From positions 149,834 through 213,833 of the forward strand of contig NZ_NJIF01000010.1 of the NCBI RefSeq assembly GCF_002209555.1: a DNA stretch of 64,000 nt, written 5' to 3'. A program made the position numbers and the translations under genes. The notes under the pieces are model-generated. The model did not search any database and had not been told where the DNA came from. It worked only from the letters and a program-made list of their open reading frames with translations. Of this stretch, positions 36,778 to 45,883 are shown one piece after another. How positions within the stretch are numbered: position 1 is the stretch's first letter; every line of letters begins with the position of its first letter. The DNA comes from Achromobacter insolitus (GTDB taxonomy: Bacteria > Pseudomonadota > Gammaproteobacteria > Burkholderiales > Burkholderiaceae_B).

Positions 36778-37500
36778 TCATACCAAGGCAACCTTGCCCG
36801 TGGCCAGGCTGTAAACGCCGCCGACCACGCCCAGCTTTTTCTGCTGCACCATCTCTTGCAGCAGCGGCTGCGCGGCCTTCAGGCGTTCGACGGCCAGACG
36901 CACATTTGCCTGGACCGCCGCGGCCATCAAGTCCTTCGCGCCAGACTTGCTCGCGAGCTCGACGGCCGGCTTGATTGCGTTTACCAGCGCTGGCAGATGG
37001 CCCGGGTACTCGGTCTTGTCCTTCAGCGCTTTCACCGTCGCGTCCACCGCGCCGCAATTGTCATGGCCCAGCACCAGGATCAGCGGCGCGCGCAATACCA
37101 GCGTGCCGTACTCCAGGCTGGCCAGGCCGTCTTCATTCACGAAGTTGCCAGCCACGCGCACGATGAAGAGGTCGCCCGGCCCCTGATCGAAAGCCAGTTC
37201 CGGCGCCACCCGCGAATCCGAACATCCGAGGATGGCGGCGATTGGCTTCTGCGTCACGGCGCGAGCAGCTCGCCCCGCGGAGTAATCCCGCATGTTCGGC
37301 TTGTTGGCCGCATAGCGGGCATTGCCGGCCATCAGGCGCTTCAAGGCCTCGTCGGGACCGATGTCGTTTGACGGCACTGCCGCGCGGGCATCGCCCAGCC
37401 AGCCTGAAGCGCCGGCTGCCGCCGCCGCGGCGGCCGCGCCGAACAGGAGCCGGCGGCGATTGAATTGAGGGGCATACGCGCAAGAAGAACAGTCGCACAT
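36778..37500 (-). CDS. Exported beta-class carbonic anhydrase
   Basis: A 240-residue carbonic anhydrase interconverting CO2 and bicarbonate. The zinc ligands are C93 and D95 (GCSDSRVAPE) with H146 and C149 (LGHDNCGA). The N terminus NRRRLLFGAAAAAAAAG has twin arginines and a hydrophobic run ending at DARAA, so Tat export of the folded enzyme is likely. Its position beside other envelope genes fits a periplasmic role in CO2 or pH balance. Confidence 0.92.
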   Translation of the reverse strand: MCDCSSCAYAPQFNRRRLLFGAAAAAAAAGASGWLGDARAAVPSNDIGPDEALKRLMAGNARYAANKPNMRDYSAGRAARAVTQKPIAAILGCSDSRVAPELAFDQGPGDLFIVRVAGNFVNEDGLASLEYGTLVLRAPLILVLGHDNCGAVDATVKALKDKTEYPGHLPALVNAIKPAVELASKSGAKDLMAAAVQANVRLAVERLKAAQPLLQEMVQQKKLGVVGGVYSLATGKVALV

Positions 37501-38052
37501 GGGACTCTCCTGAAAGACGGACGTCTAGGAAAACTGCGCATGACCATTGTGTTGCTGCCGCGGAACCAGCGGCGCGCAAACGCGCTGCAGCAACGCAAAA
37601 AAAGCCGCGACAAGAAGGCTTGAGAAACGCGCCCGGCGGGCGTAACGTGAAAGCGCGGCATATGCCGCGGCACCTGCATAGGTACGCACCATGACGCCCA
37701 ACACCCCCCATTCCAAGCCTGTCCAGCCGGCATCCGACGCGCACGCGGCCCCGCATGCCGACAAAGAACGCGCCCGCGTGGACCAGCAGCATGAGCAAGC
37801 CCGTCGCAAGGCCTTGGTCGGCTCGCAGCACAAGGACAACATGCGCAGCGTCGCCGCGCCCCCGCCACCACGGCCACCGCGGCGGATAAGGCTGCTTGCC
37901 GCTAGATTCCGTAACGTCTTGGTAAAACATCAAACTGAAATAAGCGCCTGAAAGTCGGACCATCAGGGGTTGAGTTTTGGACTAGGCCGAAAGCATGAGC
38001 TCCGGCCTGGCTACCGTGCCCTGAAGGTTTTCAACGACAAAGGACGCTTACC
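37501..38052. other. Long intergenic region before the exported protein/OmpA pair
   Basis: About 550 bases without a confident gene. A plus-strand frame at 37691-37951 could encode an 86-residue, very hydrophilic protein (many His, Lys, Arg, then a Pro-rich stretch), but no ribosome site or family supports it strongly. Promoters for the gene at 38053 should lie near 38000. Confidence 0.35.
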
Positions 38053-38544
38053 GTGACTCCGATCAGAAAGACCGCCGCCGCCTGTGCGCTGGGCGCCTTC
38101 ATGACCCTGGCAGCAGCCGGCTCGGCCGCTTTCGCCCAAGGCCAGGCCGACGCCCCCGCGCCCCTGGCCACGGGCCTGACCGACTCAGGCAGCGCCGAAG
38201 GCCAGGTGATCGAAGCCGTGCGCAGCGGCGACATCCTGTCGATCAAGATACGGTTCAAGCCCATCGTCGCGGGCAAGACCGAGATGGTCTATTCGCAGAT
38301 CAGCCCGCGCGACTATGAAGACAGCTTCTACGTGATCGCTGGCAACAAGAAGCACTTGCTGCTGAAAGACAGCAACGACAAGCCGCTGACCAATCCCAAG
38401 CTGCTTCTGCGCACCGCCAAGGACGCCCCCATCGCCGGATCCTGGCAGGGCAAGTTCCCTGCCCCGCCCAAGGAAATCAAGGAGGTATCGCTGACGATAC
38501 CGGGCGTCGAGACCTTCGACGCCATCAAGATCACCGACCGCTAG
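38053..38544 (+). CDS. Exported hypothetical protein paired with an OmpA-family protein
   Basis: A 163-residue protein starting at a GTG, with AAAGGA about 10 bases upstream. Residues 1-28 are a signal peptide ending ...AAFAQ. The mature part is predicted beta-rich, without cysteines or a lipobox, so probably soluble and periplasmic. One base separates its stop from the next start, so the two are translationally linked and may work together at the envelope. Family not recognised. Confidence 0.75.
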   Translation: MTPIRKTAAACALGAFMTLAAAGSAAFAQGQADAPAPLATGLTDSGSAEGQVIEAVRSGDILSIKIRFKPIVAGKTEMVYSQISPRDYEDSFYVIAGNKKHLLLKDSNDKPLTNPKLLLRTAKDAPIAGSWQGKFPAPPKEIKEVSLTIPGVETFDAIKITDR

Positions 38545-38545
38545 C

Positions 38546-39145
38546 ATGGCCGCCGCCACGCGCGCGCCCACCTTCCTGGCCGCAGCGCTACTCGCTGCCG
38601 CCAGCGGCTCCTGGGCGCAAGAGCCCCCTTACAAGGCCGAGATCCGCGATCTGCAGGCCACCATCCTGGACCTGAAGGGCCTGCCCTCGGATGCCAGCGG
38701 CGGCATATCCGACCTGAATGCGCAGATCGACGGGTTGGCCGCTCGCCACGACGCCCTGTCGGTACGACAGGACAAGAATGCCGTGACCGTCGCCATGCAG
38801 GGCGATGTGCTGTTCGATTTCGACAAGACCGCCATTCGACCGGCGGCCGAGCCTACGTTGCGGGATATCGCCAGCCTGATCAAATCCAGTTCGGCCGGCA
38901 CGGTGACCATCGAAGGCCATACCGACGCCAAAGGATCCGCCTCGTACAACAAGGACCTGTCCCTGCGCCGCGCGCAGGCGGTGGCGCAATGGTTGGCAAG
39001 CCACGGCGTGGACAAGTCGCGGCTCGCCGTCAAGGGGCTGGGCGACACGCAACCGGTCCAATCGAACCGGCTGGCCAATGGCGCGGACAATCCGCAAGGC
39101 CGCGCGCAGAACCGGCGGGTGGAGTTCGTGTTGCCCAAGCACTGA
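38546..39145 (+). CDS. OmpA-family peptidoglycan-binding protein
   Basis: A 199-residue protein with a signal peptide (to about SWA at residue 24), a short helical linker (28-75), and an OmpA C-terminal domain from about 85. The domain shows GDVLFDFDKTAIRPAA, IEGHTDAKGSASYNKDLSLR and NRRVEFV, the Asp/Arg diaminopimelate-binding pattern. With no beta-barrel it is a periplasmic or outer-membrane-attached peptidoglycan binder. It forms a tight pair with the preceding gene. Confidence 0.9.
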   Translation: MAAATRAPTFLAAALLAAASGSWAQEPPYKAEIRDLQATILDLKGLPSDASGGISDLNAQIDGLAARHDALSVRQDKNAVTVAMQGDVLFDFDKTAIRPAAEPTLRDIASLIKSSSAGTVTIEGHTDAKGSASYNKDLSLRRAQAVAQWLASHGVDKSRLAVKGLGDTQPVQSNRLANGADNPQGRAQNRRVEFVLPKH

Positions 39146-39274
39146 GCACGGCGTGGAATTGCTAACCTGCGGCTGTACAGGCGCTCAGCCCAGCCTCACA
39201 AGCCTTGCGGCGATTTACGCGCAACGTGGCTGAGGAACTGGCACTGACGTGGTCATGAACGTCGCGGGGCATCC

Positions 39275-39484
39275 ATGAGATTCGACATCTACGGCAGGTT
39301 TCAGCTGGACATCCACCGCGAAGGCGCTGCCTGGGTGGTGTACAGATCGAATGCAGGCAAACGCGTACGCGCTGCCGACCTCACCGTTCCTTCTGAGGTG
39401 TCCGCCGATGAACTGGCGGAGTACCTGGACGACGTGTATCACGAGTTGTCCGGTCCAGGCCAACGGATTGCCCGTATCGGCTAG
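39275..39484 (+). CDS. Small protein resembling DUF7661
   Basis: A 69-residue protein (MRFDIYGRFQLDIHREG, then an acidic C-terminal helix ADELAEYLDDVYHEL). This matches my memory of the DUF7661 family of short cytoplasmic proteins of unknown function. It stands alone. The start context is ordinary. Confidence 0.6.
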   Translation: MRFDIYGRFQLDIHREGAAWVVYRSNAGKRVRAADLTVPSEVSADELAEYLDDVYHELSGPGQRIARIG

Positions 39485-39767
39485 CGTTGCCGGCCTATTC
39501 CTCTTCGCCGTACCCGAAAGGCCAACGGCGCTTGTTCGGCTCGGGGGCGGGTTGCTGGCTGTGCATGACGGGCTCCTGAGTATCCATTACCGAATACTAC
39601 CGGCATTGGCCCGATCGAACTGCAAAGGTTCGCAAAGATCATGGAAATCGTGCTGACGCAGCCCCATCCGTGTTTCTAACACAAGGCCGGCGCAGCCCGC
39701 ATCGGGGCTAGAACGTATGCCATTTCATAGGCTGGCGCGTAGGATTGAAGCCGTACGGGAGAGCGCC

Positions 39768-40001
39768 ATGCCAGATTCCAACTGGATTTGCGGCAGCGAG
39801 CCGCCGGATCGCCAGGGATTCTTCGAGACGGAATTCAATACTGGCCAGACCGAAGTCACGATGTACTCCATATTGGGCTGGATGCCGCCAGTGCACCGTG
39901 GATACGTCGTCAGGTGGCGCCTGCTGGAACCGGCGGTGGAGCAGGCGGAGATCGAACGCTATCTGTATTACCGCCGCGAAGGCGGCCGCGGTCATTCATG
40001 A
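39768..40001 (+). CDS. Small hypothetical protein
   Basis: A 77-residue protein starting MPDSNWICGSEPPD; GGGAGAG lies just upstream, so the ATG at 39768 is preferred to one 51 bases earlier. It is rich in aromatic and charged residues with no signal peptide or membrane segment. Convergent with the TonB receptor gene. Not recognised. Confidence 0.5.
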   Translation: MPDSNWICGSEPPDRQGFFETEFNTGQTEVTMYSILGWMPPVHRGYVVRWRLLEPAVEQAEIERYLYYRREGGRGHS

Positions 40002-40028
40002 GCCGCGGCCTGCCAATGGCGGTAGCGA

Positions 40029-42230
40029 TCAGAACTTGTAGCTCGCGGTCAGCATGGCCGCCCGGCCGTCGCCATACTCAAGGGCGGAAGAGCGCGACTC
40101 GCTGCCCAGCACCTGGCGCACTCGCTCCACATAAGCCTTGTTGCCCAGGTTGTCCACGTTGAGCTGGAGCCTGAAGTGCTTGTCCACGTCATAGGAAACC
40201 ATGGCGCTGTGCACAAGGTAGCTTGGCAGTTCCCCGCTCCCCTGCCCCGTGACGTTGCGAGAGCCGATGAAGCGCGCGCCGTAGCCCAGCGTCCATGTAT
40301 CGACGGGCTTATAGGTGGTCCACAGGCTGAAGGAAGAACGAGGCGTGTTGCCCAGCCGCTGCCCTTCGCGCTCGGGGTACGCTGACGAACTCAGCGTCTT
40401 GGCCTGGGTATAGGTGTAGTTGGCGAAGACGTTCCAGCGCGGGGTGATGGCGCCTGCCGCGCCCAGTTCCAGGCCGCGCGAGCGTTGCCGCCCGACTAGC
40501 GCCTGGGTGCCATCGGCCATGCGTTCGCGCACATTGGTTTTTTCGATCTGGAAAAGAGCCGCTGTCAACCCAAGCTTGCCACCCAACACGTCCCACTTGG
40601 TGCCGAACTCTATCGCGCGGTTCTTTTCCGGGTCGAGGTCGCTGGTGGTGGCAGTGAAGCCCGAGCCTGTGGTGACCAGGCTCTCCGCCGACGGGTTGAA
40701 CGAGGTGCCGTATGACGCATAGATGCGGCCGTTGTGGGCGGGCTTGAAAACGATGCCGACGCGACTGCTTAGCTTGCGGTCGGTGCCCGATACGCTGGTG
40801 ACGTCGCCGGCGGGCGTAGTGCTGCGCAGCGCGGCGTCGATCCAGTCGTAGCGCAGGCCCAGGCTTAGATCCCACTGGCGGGCCAGCGCGATGGTGTCCA
40901 TGAGATAAAGCGCCTTGACCTCCAGGCTGGTCTTGTTGCGGCCCGAATACGATTTGGCGGTGGGGCCCGTCCAGTACCCCGGCGGATGGGACAGATCGTA
41001 GCCCGCGGCGGGGAAATGGCGCCCGATATTGTACGAATAGGTATCGCGTTCGTAGGTTTCGCGCGAGAACTCGAAACCGCTGACCATGGTGTGGCCCAGG
41101 CCGAAGGCGTCGAATTCAGTGCTCAGCGTGGTCTGGTTGGCCCACATATCGGTGACCGAGTCGCGCCCGTAGGCCTGCGGGCCCGCAGGCCGGTAACGGC
41201 CAGGCTCCAGTGCCCGCGTATTCACGTGCGAGGCGGAAACGACGGTGTCGCGGCTGACGCGGGAGTAACGGCTCAGGTTCTGCAACTTGGCCTTGTCGTT
41301 GAACGTATGCACCACCTTGGCCGTGACCGCGTCGGAATCGATATTCTCGCGGTCGAGGTTGCGCCAGCCGAAGTAGGCATGCTGCGACACGCCGTCCAGC
41401 CGGGAGCCCTGCAAGGCCGGCAGGCCGTAGTCGGGCAAGTTGTGGTCGCGCTGGTGGATGTAGCTGAGGGTAAGCCGGGTGGGCCCGGTCATCCCCAACG
41501 TGAGCGAAGGCGCCACGCCCCAGCGGTGCCGGTAGATCTCATCGCGGCCGGCGACGTCGCTGCGGTGGCCCATGAGGTTGAGGCGGAAGGCCGCGAAACC
41601 GTCGGAACCGGGAAGCTCATGGTTGGCATCAAGCGTAGCGCGACGATAGCGGGCCGTTCCCAGGCCGGCGGAAACTTCCGTGAAACTGCCTTCGCGGGCT
41701 TCCTTGCTGACCATGTTGACCGAGCCGCCGGTGGTGCCGGCGCCGCCATACACGGAGTTGGGCCCCTTGATGACTTCGACCGATTCCAGGTTGAACATGT
41801 CGGTGCGGCTGGTCTGGGCGCTGTCGCGCAAGCCATCGACCTGCATATTGGTAGTGGCGGCAAAGCCGCGGATGCTGAACATATCGCCGGAGCCGCCCCC
41901 GCCTTCCCCGGCGTTGAAGGTAATGCCCGATACGTTGGACAACACCTGGCGCAGGCTTTGCGCATTCTGCTCCTGGATGATCTCGCGCGGCACGACCGTA
42001 ATGGTCTGGGGCACGTCGAGCAGAGGCACGGGATACTTGGCCGAACTGGACTGGTTGGCCTTGTACCCCTCCACGGGGGAAGCCGAGACCGTGACCGGGT
42101 CGAGGACATGGGGCGCGGTGGATGCGCCGCCATCCGCATGGGCCGGGGCGGCCAGCGCGACTACCGCCATGGCGGAGATGAAGGGCGCGCCAGGAGCGAG
42201 GGTGTGGGCAAAGAGAGGCTTGCAAGCCAT
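40029..42230 (-). CDS. TonB-dependent siderophore receptor (FhuA/FpvA-like)
   Basis: A 733-residue outer-membrane receptor. The ATG at 42230 begins the signal peptide ending AAPAHADGG; an upstream ATG only adds a non-signal leader. The plug follows a TonB box-like LDPVTVSA, with PQTITVVPREIIQEQ and VEVIKGPNSVYGGAG. The remainder is the 22-strand barrel ending in LTASYKF, the usual terminal Phe. Ferric-siderophore uptake is expected. A Fur-box-like palindrome lies just upstream. No siderophore biosynthesis genes are nearby, so it probably serves a xenosiderophore. Confidence 0.93.
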   Translation of the reverse strand: MACKPLFAHTLAPGAPFISAMAVVALAAPAHADGGASTAPHVLDPVTVSASPVEGYKANQSSSAKYPVPLLDVPQTITVVPREIIQEQNAQSLRQVLSNVSGITFNAGEGGGGSGDMFSIRGFAATTNMQVDGLRDSAQTSRTDMFNLESVEVIKGPNSVYGGAGTTGGSVNMVSKEAREGSFTEVSAGLGTARYRRATLDANHELPGSDGFAAFRLNLMGHRSDVAGRDEIYRHRWGVAPSLTLGMTGPTRLTLSYIHQRDHNLPDYGLPALQGSRLDGVSQHAYFGWRNLDRENIDSDAVTAKVVHTFNDKAKLQNLSRYSRVSRDTVVSASHVNTRALEPGRYRPAGPQAYGRDSVTDMWANQTTLSTEFDAFGLGHTMVSGFEFSRETYERDTYSYNIGRHFPAAGYDLSHPPGYWTGPTAKSYSGRNKTSLEVKALYLMDTIALARQWDLSLGLRYDWIDAALRSTTPAGDVTSVSGTDRKLSSRVGIVFKPAHNGRIYASYGTSFNPSAESLVTTGSGFTATTSDLDPEKNRAIEFGTKWDVLGGKLGLTAALFQIEKTNVRERMADGTQALVGRQRSRGLELGAAGAITPRWNVFANYTYTQAKTLSSSAYPEREGQRLGNTPRSSFSLWTTYKPVDTWTLGYGARFIGSRNVTGQGSGELPSYLVHSAMVSYDVDKHFRLQLNVDNLGNKAYVERVRQVLGSESRSSALEYGDGRAAMLTASYKF

Positions 42231-42243
42231 AAACAGACTCCAA

Positions 42244-42268
42244 TTGAATGCGAATGATTCGCACTCAA
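42244..42268. promoter_or_regulatory. Fur-box-like palindrome
   Basis: A 12-base inverted repeat with one mismatch around a single central base; its core TGCGAAT-G-ATTCGCA (42249-42263) is perfect. It lies 14-38 bases upstream of the receptor start and resembles Fur sites of Bordetella-type bacteria. Iron repression of the receptor is the likely result. Confidence 0.75.
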
Positions 42269-42367
42269 TTTTCATCAAGACTGGCCAGCGTTTGCCTAAG
42301 ACAATTCTTAAATTGCGGAGCCCCGTGCCCCGCCCCTCCTAAGCCCTTGAAATAACTGCTAGTTATG

Positions 42368-42400
42368 AAATTCCCTGATGAAAACCCCATCAGGGAATTT
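42368..42400. promoter_or_regulatory. Long inverted repeat upstream of the LysR gene
   Basis: AAATTCCCTGATG (42368-42380) pairs perfectly over 13 bases with 42388-42400 around a 7-base loop. No T run follows on either strand, so it is more likely a LysR-type operator or an mRNA structure than a terminator. It ends 74 bases before the LysR start. Confidence 0.5.
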
Positions 42401-42474
42401 ACTTATGCGCTTTAATTATTTGCAAAGCGCATACTTGCCGGGCAAGAATTCGTCCTTGGCATAAATCAATTCAG

Positions 42475-43452
42475 ATGGAACTTCGTCAACTCGAGGCCTT
42501 CGCGGCCGTCATGTCCACGGGCAGCGTCACGGCTGCCGGCCGGTTGTTGGGACGCTCGCAGCCGGCCATCAGCCGCCTGCTGCAGGAGCTGGAAGCCGAG
42601 ATCGGCTACCCCTTGTTTGCCCGCAGCGGCCCGCGCGTGACGCCTACCGAGCAGGGTTTCCTGCTGTATGACGATGTGGAACGCGCGCTGGCCAGCCTGC
42701 AGCAGATCCGCAGCCGCGCCGACGAAATCGCCCGAGGCCAGGCCCAGCCGCTGCTGATGGCTGCCACCTCCGCCCTGGCGGCGGGCCTGGTGCCCGATGC
42801 GCTCAAGCGCATTGAAGACCGCGTTGGCGCCGCGCGCATACAGCTGCGCAGCGCATCGCCGGAACGCGTGGTACACGCCGTGCTGTCGGGCGCCGCCCAG
42901 CTGGGCGCGACCAGCCTGCCGCTGGAACACCGCGGCCTGACGGTGCACTGGATCGGCCAAGCGCCCTGCGTAGCCGCGTTGCCGGAAGACGATCCGCTGG
43001 CACAGCAAGCCGTGGTGCCGGTGGCGGCACTGGCGGGGCGACGCATGATCACGATGGCCAACCCGTACCGGCTGCGCCGCCGCCTGGACGCCGCGCTGGC
43101 GCAGAACGCCCATACGCCGGGCACCATGGAAACCAATTCGTCCGTCAATGCCCTGGCCGCCGTGCGCGCCGGACTGGGCGTGTCGGTGCTGGAGCCGATC
43201 ACCGCCTACGGCGCCCCCATGCCGGGCGTGGCGATCCGCCCCATCGACCTGGACATTCCCTTTTTCTTCGGGGTCATCACCCCACAGTCGCAAACGCTGA
43301 CGCCGGCCTGCCAGGCCATGGCGGACGCGCTCGCCCAAGCCGCCGCCGCTTTGCTGCCCGGCTTCGCCCTGCATGACGCCGCCGAGCACTCGGCGCTCTT
43401 GCAGTCGATCTATGGCGACGACGCCCCTCTTACGGAATCCCCTGCTATATGA
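42475..43452 (+). CDS. LysR-family regulator of the transporter/hydrolase operon
   Basis: A 325-residue LysR protein, with the helix-turn-helix at residues about 17-37 (SVTAAGRLLGRSQPAISRLL) and an effector domain. It is the first gene of a plus-strand run; its stop overlaps the flavoprotein start by 4 bases. Transcribed with its likely targets, it should sense the peptide-like or acyl substrate imported by the downstream transporter. Confidence 0.9.
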   Translation: MELRQLEAFAAVMSTGSVTAAGRLLGRSQPAISRLLQELEAEIGYPLFARSGPRVTPTEQGFLLYDDVERALASLQQIRSRADEIARGQAQPLLMAATSALAAGLVPDALKRIEDRVGAARIQLRSASPERVVHAVLSGAAQLGATSLPLEHRGLTVHWIGQAPCVAALPEDDPLAQQAVVPVAALAGRRMITMANPYRLRRRLDAALAQNAHTPGTMETNSSVNALAAVRAGLGVSVLEPITAYGAPMPGVAIRPIDLDIPFFFGVITPQSQTLTPACQAMADALAQAAAALLPGFALHDAAEHSALLQSIYGDDAPLTESPAI

Positions 43453-44912
43453 ACCTGCCCCTAGCCAACCCGCCGCAAGGCTTAGCCGCGCTGGAAGCGC
43501 GCTTGCGGCAAGACCTGTCCTGGCTGGAAATCCCGGCCAAGAACTGGGTGATCCCCCGTTTAGTCGACGGGCAGCCCGTACTGGACGTGGCCGTCGTCGG
43601 CGGCGGCATGGCCGGTCTGGCGGCGGCCGCCTCGCTTAAGCATCTGGGCGTCAACGCCCCGATCTTCGATCAGGCGCCCGCGGGTTATGAAGGCCCATGG
43701 GCCACCACGGCGCGCATGGAAACGCTGCGCTCGCCCAAGCAACTGACCGGCCCTGCGCTGGGCCTGCCCGCGCTGACCTTCCGCGCCTGGTTCGAGGCCC
43801 AGTTCGGCTCCGAAGCCTGGGAAGCGCTGGACAAGATCCCGCGCCTGCAATGGATGGACTACCTGCGCTGGTACCGCCGCGTGCTGGAACTGGACGTCCG
43901 GAACGAGCACCGCATCCTGGCCGTGCTGCCGCGCGCCGACAAGCTGGTGCAGCTGGACATCGAATCCCCCGCCGGCCGCAGCACGGTACTGGCGCGCCGC
44001 GTGGTGCTGGCGACGGGCCGCGACGGCCTGGGTGGTGCCTATGTGCCTGAATTTGCGAAGAAGCTGCCGCGCAACCGCTGGGCGCATTCGTCCGACGTAA
44101 TGGACTACAACACGCTGGCCGGCAAGCGCGTGGGCGTGGTGGGCGCGGGCGCGTCGGCCATGGACAGCGCGGCCACCGCGCTGGAAGCGGGCGCGGCCAG
44201 CGTCGACCTGCTGATCCGCCGCAACGACATCCCCCGCATCAACAAGGGCAAGGGCGCAGGCAACCCTGGCTTGACCCACGGCCACCTGACCCTGCCCGAT
44301 GAATGGAAGTGGAAGATCCGCCACTACATCAACGCGGCCCAGGTGCCGCCGCCGCGCGGCAGCACGCTGCGCGTCTCGCGTCACCCCAACGCCCGCTTCA
44401 ACCTGGGTTGCGGCGTGCAGGACCTGGCGCTGGTTGACGACGAAATCCGCGTCACCACGCCGAAAGGCGTGTTCACGCTGGATTTCCTGATCTTCTCCAC
44501 GGGTTTCCGCATCGACTGGACCGTGCGCCCGGAATTCGCCGCGCTGGCGCCGCACGTGCGGGCCTGGGGCGACCGCTACGTGCCGCCAGCCGGCGACGAA
44601 GACCAGGAACTGCATGATTCGCCCGATCTGGGCGCCGTGTTCGAGCTGCAGGAAAAGACCCCGGGTGCCTGTCCCGGCCTGGACCGCGTGCATTGCTTCT
44701 CCTACCCCGCGGCGCTGACGCAGGGCACGATCTCGGGCGACATCCCGGCCATCAGCGAAGGCGCCAAGCGCCTGGCGCAAGGCATCGCCGGGCTGTTCTA
44801 CCGCGAGGACGTTGAGACGCACTACGCCAACATGGAAGCGTTCTCGGAACCCGAGGTGTTCGGCGACGAATGGACCCCGGCGCCCGCCCCCCAAGCGGAG
44901 ACCGCGCAATGA
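43449..44912 (+). CDS. FAD/NAD(P)-binding flavoprotein monooxygenase-like
   Basis: A 487-residue flavoprotein with two dinucleotide folds: FAD at about residues 38-60 (VAVVGGGMAGLAAAASL) and NAD(P) at about 230-250 (VGVVGAGASAMDSAATAL). This is the layout of class B flavin monooxygenases and related lysine/ornithine hydroxylases. It overlaps both neighbours by 4 bases. It probably oxidises the compound brought in by the transporter, or a product of it. Confidence 0.82.
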   Translation: MNLPLANPPQGLAALEARLRQDLSWLEIPAKNWVIPRLVDGQPVLDVAVVGGGMAGLAAAASLKHLGVNAPIFDQAPAGYEGPWATTARMETLRSPKQLTGPALGLPALTFRAWFEAQFGSEAWEALDKIPRLQWMDYLRWYRRVLELDVRNEHRILAVLPRADKLVQLDIESPAGRSTVLARRVVLATGRDGLGGAYVPEFAKKLPRNRWAHSSDVMDYNTLAGKRVGVVGAGASAMDSAATALEAGAASVDLLIRRNDIPRINKGKGAGNPGLTHGHLTLPDEWKWKIRHYINAAQVPPPRGSTLRVSRHPNARFNLGCGVQDLALVDDEIRVTTPKGVFTLDFLIFSTGFRIDWTVRPEFAALAPHVRAWGDRYVPPAGDEDQELHDSPDLGAVFELQEKTPGACPGLDRVHCFSYPAALTQGTISGDIPAISEGAKRLAQGIAGLFYREDVETHYANMEAFSEPEVFGDEWTPAPAPQAETAQ

Positions 44913-45883
44913 CCGGCTGGTTGCTGCGCCGCGTGGCGCAAGCCGCAGTGGTTGTCTTCCTGATGACGCTGATCGTCTTCGTGGGCCTGCACGCCATCGG
45001 CAACCCGGTGGACATCCTGATCGGCCAGGACGTGGACCAGGTGGACCGCGCCCGCATCATCGCCGAACTGGGCCTGGACAAGCCGCTGTGGGAACAGTAC
45101 CTGGCGTTCCTGAACGGCGCCCTGCACGGCAATCTGGGCAACAGCTTCGTCTACAACATCCCTGCCGTCGAGCTGGTGATCCAGCGCCTGCCGGCCACCT
45201 TCGAACTGGCCATCGCCGCGATGATGCTGGCCGTGGTCGTGGGGCTGCCGCTGGGCCTGTACGCGGGCCTGTATCCGGACAGCAGGTTCTCCAAGATGAT
45301 CATGGCGGGCAGCATCGTCGGCTTCTCGCTGCCGACGTTCTGGATTGCGCTGATGCTGATCATGACCTTCAGCGTGTCGCTGGGCTGGCTGCCTGCCAGT
45401 GGCCGCGGCGAAACGGTGGAGTTCCTGGGCTTCCAGTGGTCCTGGCTGACGGCCGACGGCTGGCGGCACCTGATCCTGCCGGCGTTCAACCTGTCGCTGT
45501 TCAAGATTTCGCTGGTGATCCGCCTGACCCGCGCCGGCGTGCGTGACGTGCTGCCGCTGGACTTCGTGAAGTTTGCGCGCGCCAAGGGGCTGTCTCCCTT
45601 GCGCGTGGTCTGTGTGCACGTGCTGCGCAACACCATGATTCCGCTGGTGACGGTGCTGGGCCTGGAGCTGGGCTCCACCATCGCCTTCGCCGTGGTGACC
45701 GAAAGCATCTTCGCCTGGCCCGGCGCCGGCAAGCTGATCCTGGACAGCCTGAACGCGCTGGACCGCCCCGTCATCGTGGCCTACCTGATCGTGGTGGTGT
45801 GCCTGTTCGTGACCCTGAACCTGATCGTGGACATTCTCTATAAAGTGCTGGACCCGCGGGTGCGGCTGGAGGCCTCGGCATGA
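44909..45883 (+). CDS. Dpp/Opp-type ABC permease 1
   Basis: A 324-residue DppB-like inner-membrane permease. The ATG at 44909 overlaps the flavoprotein stop; MTGWLLRRVAQAAVVVFLMT is the usual N-terminal segment. The EAA-type loop is visible near FARAKGLSPLRVVCVHVLRN. It pairs with the next gene to form the translocation channel. Confidence 0.93.
   Translation: MTGWLLRRVAQAAVVVFLMTLIVFVGLHAIGNPVDILIGQDVDQVDRARIIAELGLDKPLWEQYLAFLNGALHGNLGNSFVYNIPAVELVIQRLPATFELAIAAMMLAVVVGLPLGLYAGLYPDSRFSKMIMAGSIVGFSLPTFWIALMLIMTFSVSLGWLPASGRGETVEFLGFQWSWLTADGWRHLILPAFNLSLFKISLVIRLTRAGVRDVLPLDFVKFARAKGLSPLRVVCVHVLRNTMIPLVTVLGLELGSTIAFAVVTESIFAWPGAGKLILDSLNALDRPVIVAYLIVVVCLFVTLNLIVDILYKVLDPRVRLEASA

Noticed and set aside
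37691..37951. Small basic protein of 86 residues
   Set aside because: Kept only as a note in the intergenic entry, because there is no ribosome site, family or partner to support it.
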